Positions 31,472 through 36,202 of a stretch of 36,202 nucleotides of DNA are shown here, piece after piece. Source of the DNA: Coriobacteriaceae bacterium (GTDB lineage: Bacteria; Actinomycetota; Coriobacteriia; Coriobacteriales; Eggerthellaceae); NCBI GenBank assembly GCA_015062685.1, contig SUUE01000006.1, forward strand, positions 16,694-52,895, given 5' to 3'. The translations under genes were made by a program, and so were the position numbers. The notes under the pieces are model-generated. The model saw nothing but the letters and a program-made list of their open reading frames with translations. It was not told the origin of the DNA and did not search any database. Each line of letters starts with the position of its first letter. Within the stretch, counting starts at the first letter, position 1.

Positions 31472-31822
31472 ATGGACGCGACAAAGGCGAGCTCTCTTAA
31501 ACCTGTCATCCGCTTGGCGGTCATGAGCGAGGAGGCGAACAGCAACTCGCAGTTCGGCCGAGGCGTCGCCAACCTCTGCCTCGGCGTCCGCGAGCTGGGA
31601 TCTCTCAATGCGGCGGCCAAAGACATGAAGATGGCCTACAGCAAGGCGTGGCGCATCATCAAGGAGACGGAAGCTGCCCTGGGCATGCAGCTGCTCGACC
31701 GCGATGGCGCGCACGGCTCCACCCTCACAGAGGAGGGCAGCAAGCTGCTCGACGCCTACCTGAAGATCGATGCGAAGCTCCAGCGAACTGCCGAAGCCGA
31801 GTTCGCGAAGCTGTTCAAGTAG
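31472..31822 (+). CDS. ModE-like winged-HTH protein (DNA-binding domain only)
   Basis: A 116-residue protein corresponding to the N-terminal DNA-binding domain of ModE and its relatives. LGVRELGSLNAAAKDMKMAYSKAWRIIKETEAALGMQLLDRD (about 38-79) is the LysR-like helix-turn-helix typical of the family, followed by a wing (GSTLTEEGSKLLDAY). There is no molybdate-binding (TOBE) domain, so if it senses molybdate or another anion it must do so differently. GAGGAGG before ATG 31472 gives the start; a frame from 31436 has none. It follows the inverted repeat at the thrC end, a possible self-binding site. It ends at a strong terminator. Confidence 0.82.
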   Translation: MDATKASSLKPVIRLAVMSEEANSNSQFGRGVANLCLGVRELGSLNAAAKDMKMAYSKAWRIIKETEAALGMQLLDRDGAHGSTLTEEGSKLLDAYLKIDAKLQRTAEAEFAKLFK

Positions 31823-31843
31823 GGCGCAACCGCTATTAACCGC

Positions 31844-31876
31844 AAAGGGCCTGCGACCTGATGGCGCAGGCCCTTT
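31844..31876. terminator. Bidirectional intrinsic terminator
   Basis: A perfect 12-bp stem, AAAGGGCCTGCG (31844-31855) and CGCAGGCCCTTT (31865-31876), has a 9-base loop. It lies between the convergent ModE-like gene (ends 31822) and the zinc-ribbon gene (ends 31889), and A/T ends on both sides make it suitable for both. Confidence 0.85.
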
Positions 31877-31888
31877 CTCTATGCCCTC

Positions 31889-32131
31889 CTACGCCCCCTT
31901 CACCAGCTCCACCGAGCACGTCCATGGGCCGACTTCACCCGATGCAGCTGGAGGGGCGAACGTGATCAGGAACGAGGGCATTGCGTTATCGCCAAGACGG
32001 GGGCTGGCTTCCTCCGGAGGCTCCGGCGTCGGCAACACGCGCGCCGGCTCCTCCCCGAACCGGTGCATGCAGCCGAAGCACACCGCAGCATCGGCAAAGG
32101 CTTTCGCCCCGCAAACCGGACATTCCTTCAT
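31889..32131 (-). CDS. Small zinc-ribbon protein at the end of the Tad operon
   Basis: An 80-residue protein beginning MKECPVCGAKAF, with C4, C7, C18 and C21 spaced as a zinc ribbon (CPVC then CFGC). A Pro/Glu linker and a short C-terminal beta-like segment (PSFLITFAPPAASGEVGPW) follow. GGGGAAC precedes ATG 32131, and that ATG overlaps the TGA of the DUF192-like gene (ATGA), so the two are translationally coupled. Similar short ribbons occur at the ends of Tad-like operons, but no function is known to me. Confidence 0.65.
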   Translation of the reverse strand: MKECPVCGAKAFADAAVCFGCMHRFGEEPARVLPTPEPPEEASPRLGDNAMPSFLITFAPPAASGEVGPWTCSVELVKGA

Positions 32132-32469
32132 GCCGTTCCCCTTTCGTCGAAAGCATTCCCTTTCACAAATTCGACCGCGAACCGCACCGAGTCCCCTCGT
32201 TTCGGCCACGCTTCCGAGCACGCGAACCGCTCGAGCACCACGGATGCCCCGCGGCACTTCACCCGCCTGCACGGGCCGACCGCTCGCTCTGACGCGAGCA
32301 CCGCGCCATCGCGTCCGACGAAGGCGATGTCGATATCCCGCCTCATACCGAACGTGTGGATATCGGCGCAGGGGGCCAACACGAGCACCCCATCGCCAGC
32401 CCCCTCTCGCAACAGCCCCCGCAAACGATCGCGCAAGGTGCACGCTAGGCCGGCCCGAGCGCCCCGCAC
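32128..32469 (-). CDS. DUF192-like protein (start uncertain)
   Basis: About 113 residues. The DUF192 hallmark is visible: VLVLAPCADIHTFGMRRDIDIAFVGRDGAVLASERAV followed by CRGASVVLERFA. Members form small beta-barrel proteins of unknown function, usually exported, but here I see no signal peptide. The start is unclear: ATG 32529 would overlap the upstream gene by 85 bases, GTG 32469 by 25, and TTG 32436 not at all; none has a convincing ribosome site. The stop overlaps the next ATG. It is in the Tad-like operon, where a pilus role would be inference only. Confidence 0.65.
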   Translation of the reverse strand: MRGARAGLACTLRDRLRGLLREGAGDGVLVLAPCADIHTFGMRRDIDIAFVGRDGAVLASERAVGPCRRVKCRGASVVLERFACSEAWPKRGDSVRFAVEFVKGNAFDERGTA

Positions 32470-32966
32470 CTGTACACGATGCTCGTCGCTTCCCCCACCT
32501 GCGTGCACGTCACCATCACCCACCTGCATCTACCTTCCTCCTTCACGAACGTGGCCCCATCAACTCCACCAATCGGCACAACGCGCCACCCGGCATCCTG
32601 CATGCCCTGCCGAACCCCCGCGAATACTCGGTCGGACGAACCGTCGACCACGCAGCCCATCACCCCCGCGCAGGGATCCGCACGCACATCCCTGCAATCG
32701 GGCGGCAAACCGACTTCCTCCTCGAACCAGGGAGGAAGCTCGAACCGGGACCGCCCCGCAACGCCCTCCAGTTCGAGAAGCGCTTCGAAGGGATCGCCCG
32801 CGCCCACCAGATCACGGGCGCGTATCCCCTCCGCGGCCACCTCCGCTTCCGCAGCAGGGCCGACTCCGCCGCCGATCAAGACATTGGCTACCGGAGCGGC
32901 GATGACGAGCATTAGCGTGATGGCTGCCGCCTTCCACGCACGCGAGGCCTGCGCCCCCGCGATCAC
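32445..32966 (-). CDS. Membrane-anchored hypothetical protein of the Tad operon
   Basis: A 173-residue protein with an N-terminal hydrophobic helix (about 12-32, AAAITLMLVIAAPVANVLIGG) and an extracytoplasmic domain with five Cys (PPDCRDVRADPCAGVMGCVV, GRCRW, MVTCTQ) plus a C-terminal YRCGALG; disulfides are plausible. I recognise no family. GTG 32966 overlaps the stop of the TadE-like gene by four bases (GTGA), so it is translated as part of the same operon and may be a minor pilin-assembly or surface component. Confidence 0.65.
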   Translation of the reverse strand: MIAGAQASRAWKAAAITLMLVIAAPVANVLIGGGVGPAAEAEVAAEGIRARDLVGAGDPFEALLELEGVAGRSRFELPPWFEEEVGLPPDCRDVRADPCAGVMGCVVDGSSDRVFAGVRQGMQDAGWRVVPIGGVDGATFVKEEGRCRWVMVTCTQVGEATSIVYRCGALGPA

Positions 32967-33400
32967 AGGATCACCCCCGGTTTGTACGCATCGACCACGT
33001 ACACGGCCTCATGGCGAAGGGTTGGGACCGACACCCCGAAAACCTCCGACCTCAAGCCCATCCCGAATAGGGTGGGCGAATAAACCAGAATCGCTCGATA
33101 CTCGTCGAAATCGGCACCGACCGCCACATGACTCATCTCCACCTCCAGGTTATCCCGACCGATAGCCGCCACGATTTCCTGCCTCGCCAGTGCACAGCCC
33201 TGTTCGGCTCCTTGACCGTACGCAGGCGATGCCGCATGGATTCTCACAGCATCGCGGGCCACCCTGTCGAACGCCGCGCAATCGCCGAAGAACGTGAGCG
33301 CGTTAACCGCGACCACCGCCACCACGATCAAGGCAGGCAGGGCGACGGCGAGCTCGACCGTCATCTGGCCTCGGGCCCCGAAGCGCTCCCTCATTCCCAT
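32963..33400 (-). CDS. TadE-like pseudopilin
   Basis: A 145-residue protein with the TadE pattern: short basic start, then GQMTVELAVALPALIVVAVVAVNALTFFGDCAAFDRVARDAVRI, where the hydrophobic helix carries the conserved Glu (VELA) used by prepilin peptidase substrates. The C-terminal part is a soluble domain (VYSPTLFGMG, LRHEAVYVVDAY). It is probably a minor pseudopilin of a Tad/Flp pilus. It overlaps the TadG-like gene by 10 bases upstream and the next gene by four, so coupling is tight. GGGGGTG precedes ATG 33400. Confidence 0.8.
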   Translation of the reverse strand: MGMRERFGARGQMTVELAVALPALIVVAVVAVNALTFFGDCAAFDRVARDAVRIHAASPAYGQGAEQGCALARQEIVAAIGRDNLEVEMSHVAVGADFDEYRAILVYSPTLFGMGLRSEVFGVSVPTLRHEAVYVVDAYKPGVIL

Positions 33401-35535
33401 ACGCGCACCCCCGACATCTGCACGTAGGTCGATCTGATGCGACCGATCAAGCCCCTCACCGCAGATGCCGCAGTTGACCGGGCTTCCTGGGGCAGCGGGA
33501 TAACGATGGGTATGGATACGCCGCCCGCACCGGCCAACTCGATCGAAGCAAGCTCGATGGAATCGCCCAAATCCTCTATACCGTCGAGCGCCTCTTGTTC
33601 CACCTCGGTGAGCACTCCGGAGAAGAGGTCGGTCGAGCCGGGAAGATGGGCCGCCACGAGGGATTTCGCTTCGAGGAAGCCCGCCGCCAGTGACCCCTCC
33701 GCCTTCGAGGCGACGTGGCCCGAATTCACCAGGACGGGCTTGAGGGCGCCCACCTCCGCAGGCTGGAGGCCCAATCCGTCTACCGCCGACTCAAGCTTCC
33801 CGGCGGCCCAGGTGCCCAACCCGCTGGCGCCGACGAGGGGGAGGGCGTTGAGGCATTCCTCGACGCCCGTCTTGAGCGCATCTTGCCCGCTCGCGTAGGC
33901 TCCGAGCATGAACCCCCATGCGTCGAGGACCATGCCCGCGGCCCCCACCGCGGCGCCGCCGTTGGTCCTCACGCCGTCGAGCGCCGAGTTGATGACGTTT
34001 CGCCCTTCGGCAGACCCTTCGTCAACCAACGTCGCAGCGCTCACGGCAGCGCGCGGCCCGAGGCTCCCCCCGCTCCGCGCGAACCCGCTCGAGAAGCGCC
34101 CCGCGGAGGGGGTCGACCCCACGTTCACGACGAAGGCGATGGCCCCGAACTTGCCGGGCGGGGAGGGTTCGATTCTCTTTCCCACGCTATCCTCCAGCGC
34201 CTCGGCGAGCTTCTCGAAAAGCTCGCCGGCCTGGCCTTTCACCTCTTGGGACGGCCCCTCGGCCTCGTGGCGGGCTTTCTCGTAGAGAAACGCCTCGTCC
34301 GCCACGGCTTCATAGTGGTACTCGAACCCATTGGGTATCGACGTTGACGCCGCCGCGACCTTGCCCATGCTGGCGGCGGTGAAGGAGCAGTACGGGCAGG
34401 TGGGGAGGCCTTCTGCCTCCATATCGGCGATCGAAGCGAACCCCGCAACGCCGTGCTCCTGCACGGCGGGGCACCCCATCCACGCGTGCACCATCCGCAC
34501 GGGCTCGCCACCGTCGTCCGGAACCGACACCGTAACGGGATACACCGCCGCCGTGTAGAGGTCCGTATGCCTCATCTCCTCGGTGTTGGAGGGGAGGTGG
34601 GGGAAATGAGCCTCGAAGGAATCGGTTGTCTCGTACACGTATCCCTCATCGAGCTCGCGAATCGCGTAACGGTAGAACTTCTCCCTGAGAGACGACCGCG
34701 CCTGCTCCTCTACGCTCCCTGAAGCAAGGGCTTCCGCATCGAGACGAGCTCGATAGTACGCCTTCGCGCGGGACAAGGGCACCGAGAAGGACCAGGCGTC
34801 CACGCTCGTGTACAGCGGGTTGGCTCCGCCCGAAAGGCCCGCGAGTCTCGATGCCCGCTCGTACATGCAGTAATCGGGGCTATCGCCGCAGTCGCGGGCG
34901 AAGGCGCGCTCCTTGCTCCGGTTCGCCTCCTCCGCCGCCTCCTCGGCACGCTTCGCCTTCTCCCTGATTTCGTCCGCCCTGCTGTCCACCTCGTCGAGGA
35001 GCTCTTCCATCTCCTCGCTCGACCCAGCCCCCAAGGTCTCGCCTCGCGCCGGAACGAGGAGGGCGACACCCAGGTAGTCCGCCCCATCGGAGTCGCCATC
35101 GTTCGCCCGCGCCACCCCCGCAGCACACGCCGCCGAGATGAACGGCAACGCTTCCTGTAGCTTGTTGAGGGCAGCTGATGCCCTGTCCGCGAATTCGTTG
35201 CGCGCCCTGAGCAGGTTCCTGCCGACATCGATCAGCCCTGCTGACAGCTCCGCCGTCACCGGGGTGCACAGCGCGGCTATGCCCAACCCGGTGGCAACCG
35301 CTCCGGTGAGGGTCAGGCTGAGCACGATCGCGTCGCAGTATCGCGCCACGATCATGAACTCGGCCACCTGCCCCTCCGCAGCGAGAGCCGCGGCGTCCGC
35401 CACATCTTGGACCTCCGCCGAAGCCGATGACACGCGGTACACCTGCGCGGCGGTGAACAGCAACGCGAGCGTAACCAGCATCGAAAGAACCATGCTGGTC
35501 GTAGTGAAACCCTCCTCGTCCCTAAACGGCCTCAT
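33391..35535 (-). CDS. Large TadG-like pilus-assembly protein
   Basis: A 714-residue protein. The N-terminus is a Tad/TadG-like anchor: MRPFRDEEGFTTTSMVLSMLVTLALLFTAAQVYRVSSASAEVQDVADAAALAAEG, with the DVADAAALA signature. A second hydrophobic stretch (about 63-95) follows, then a Glu/Lys/Ala-rich coiled coil (about 175-215, EEMEELLDEVDSRADEIREKAKRAEE), a Cys-bearing region (GCPAVQ, CPYCSF) and an Ala/Gly-rich C-terminal part. No von Willebrand A domain is visible, unlike classic TadG. It is probably a structural or assembly factor of the pilus outside the membrane. The frame extends to 35595, but ATG 35535 overlaps the upstream stop (ATGA). Confidence 0.75.
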   Translation of the reverse strand: MRPFRDEEGFTTTSMVLSMLVTLALLFTAAQVYRVSSASAEVQDVADAAALAAEGQVAEFMIVARYCDAIVLSLTLTGAVATGLGIAALCTPVTAELSAGLIDVGRNLLRARNEFADRASAALNKLQEALPFISAACAAGVARANDGDSDGADYLGVALLVPARGETLGAGSSEEMEELLDEVDSRADEIREKAKRAEEAAEEANRSKERAFARDCGDSPDYCMYERASRLAGLSGGANPLYTSVDAWSFSVPLSRAKAYYRARLDAEALASGSVEEQARSSLREKFYRYAIRELDEGYVYETTDSFEAHFPHLPSNTEEMRHTDLYTAAVYPVTVSVPDDGGEPVRMVHAWMGCPAVQEHGVAGFASIADMEAEGLPTCPYCSFTAASMGKVAAASTSIPNGFEYHYEAVADEAFLYEKARHEAEGPSQEVKGQAGELFEKLAEALEDSVGKRIEPSPPGKFGAIAFVVNVGSTPSAGRFSSGFARSGGSLGPRAAVSAATLVDEGSAEGRNVINSALDGVRTNGGAAVGAAGMVLDAWGFMLGAYASGQDALKTGVEECLNALPLVGASGLGTWAAGKLESAVDGLGLQPAEVGALKPVLVNSGHVASKAEGSLAAGFLEAKSLVAAHLPGSTDLFSGVLTEVEQEALDGIEDLGDSIELASIELAGAGGVSIPIVIPLPQEARSTAASAVRGLIGRIRSTYVQMSGVRVWE

Positions 35536-36041
35536 TCGCACCACGCCCCTATCCACCCAGATACGTTCCGGCCCGCAGGCGCACCGTCGACCCACGATGG
35601 CTGAACGGGCATGGTCACGCTCTCCTCTATTTCCAGATAACCCGACCCGTTCGTCGCCCCCACGAGCGACATGCCGATACCCACGAGGGGCAAGGGCTTC
35701 AACTCGTTGGCTATGCTCACCGTCACCGCCCCCGAATCCTCACCGCCGGTCGTTTCGATTCGCCACGAGCACCCACCGCCATGAACGTGAAAACAATCAT
35801 GCTGGGGCACCGAGGCCAGCCTGTGCCTGACGAATGCCTCGCAGCTCGAGCCCGCTCCTCCATATTCGCCGCTCCCCGTAGCCAGAAGCCGGCATGCTTC
35901 CGCAGCAGCGCCCTTCATGACCATCCGGTCATAGAGAACGATTCCCGGCTGAAGAAGCATGAGCAGGACCAGGAACAGCACGGGTATGACGAACGCCGCC
36001 TCCACGGTCCCCTGCCCTCTTTCCTCGCGCATTCGCTCCAT
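35532..36041 (-). CDS. TadE-like pseudopilin
   Basis: A 169-residue protein beginning MERMREERGQGTVEAAFVIPVLFLVLLMLLQPGIVLYDRMVMKGAAAEACRLLATG, the classic TadE N-terminus with Glu five residues into the hydrophobic helix and a downstream helix. The C-terminal soluble domain holds Cys (SSCEAF, HDCFHV, GGCSW) that could form disulfides. It is a minor pseudopilin of the Tad system. The open frame reaches 36164, but GGAGGGG before ATG 36041 gives the start. It lies 14 bp after the partial gene at the edge and overlaps the TadG-like gene by four bases. Confidence 0.82.
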   Translation of the reverse strand: MERMREERGQGTVEAAFVIPVLFLVLLMLLQPGIVLYDRMVMKGAAAEACRLLATGSGEYGGAGSSCEAFVRHRLASVPQHDCFHVHGGGCSWRIETTGGEDSGAVTVSIANELKPLPLVGIGMSLVGATNGSGYLEIEESVTMPVQPSWVDGAPAGRNVSGWIGAWCE

Positions 36042-36055
36042 CGCCCCTCCGCTCG

Positions 36056-36202
36056 TCAATAGAGGAAGATGTCCGCCACGGCAGTGGGGGCAACTGACTG
36101 GATGTGGTGGGATGCCACCGTGAGGGCGTGCTCCACGAGCAAGCCGTCGCCGAAGGCATGCCACAGCAATGAAAGCGCAACGGTGGCCGCAAGGAAGCCG
36201 GC
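36056..36202 (-). CDS. C-terminal end of a small hydrophobic Tad-operon protein (partial)
   Basis: An open minus-strand frame enters from the right edge and ends at TGA 36056-36058, giving 48 residues: AGFLAATVALSLLWHAFGD then LLVEHALTVASHHIQSVAP and DIFLY. The N-terminal half is a membrane helix and the rest could be amphipathic. Its place directly ahead of the TadE gene would fit a small pilin or a membrane component such as TadC, but the fragment lacks a diagnostic motif. Confidence 0.5.
   Translation of the reverse strand, partial: AGFLAATVALSLLWHAFGDGLLVEHALTVASHHIQSVAPTAVADIFLY

Overview
The window is a high-GC bacterial chromosome segment. I would place it in the Actinomycetota class Coriobacteriia, probably an Eggerthellaceae-like gut anaerobe. 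This is inference from gene content: a pentahaem NrfA nitrite reductase with a reduced Ccm (System I) haem-attachment set, ATP-dependent PEP carboxykinase, Hcp with its ferredoxin, a Tad-type pseudopilin operon, very large signal-peptide surface proteins and several GTG/TTG starts. No 16S rRNA or other decisive taxonomic marker is present.

Layout. 1-3496 (+): the tail of an unknown gene, a radical SAM protein and a family 2 glycoside hydrolase. 3543-6317 (-): pckA, a peptide-deformylase-like protein that lacks its catalytic Glu, and a 2'-5' RNA ligase-type phosphodiesterase. 6401-13424 (-): two large exported, membrane-anchored surface proteins. 13434-14333: no gene, but a cluster of decayed copies of the 3' end of a tRNA-Leu. 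14334-26999: a nitrite/nitrosative-stress block. 27174-27256 (-): intact tRNA-Leu(UAA). 27291-31822: housekeeping genes (Ppx/GppA phosphatase, FtsB/DivIC-like protein, DtxR-family regulator, thrC, ModE-like HTH protein). 31889-36202 (-): a compact Tad/TadE-TadG operon that continues past the window edge and ends in a DUF192-like gene and a small zinc-ribbon gene.

How the central block works. ccmE-ccmF-ccmA-ccmB-ccmC-ccmD (haem delivery and attachment) lies upstream of nrfA-nrfH (respiratory nitrite ammonification) and a Crp/Fnr-family regulator, all on the minus strand. On the right, a ferredoxin-like protein, a second Crp/Fnr regulator, hcp (NO/hydroxylamine detoxification) and a YgbA-family nitrosative-stress gene complete the set. 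Five copies of a palindrome TGTTGC-N4-GCAACA (two of them degenerate) sit in front of regulator 1, nrfA, the ccm operon, the ferredoxin gene and hcp. Each is followed after exactly 21 bp by a -10-like hexamer, which puts the palindrome centre at about -41.5, the class II Crp/FNR activator position. This gives a self-contained, autoregulated regulon readable from the DNA alone.

The block is bracketed by a 55-bp exact direct repeat (14072-14126 and 27173-27227). The right copy is the 3' part of the intact tRNA-Leu from its anticodon arm to CCA; the left copy is an orphan. That is the geometry left by an element integrated at a tRNA 3' end, so the nitrite module may be an island captured at this tRNA, although no integrase is visible. 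Other oddities are a CcmE with two OB-like domains and a CxxxY haem motif, a one-base homopolymer frameshift at the end of ccmA, and non-canonical haem-binding spacings in NrfH.
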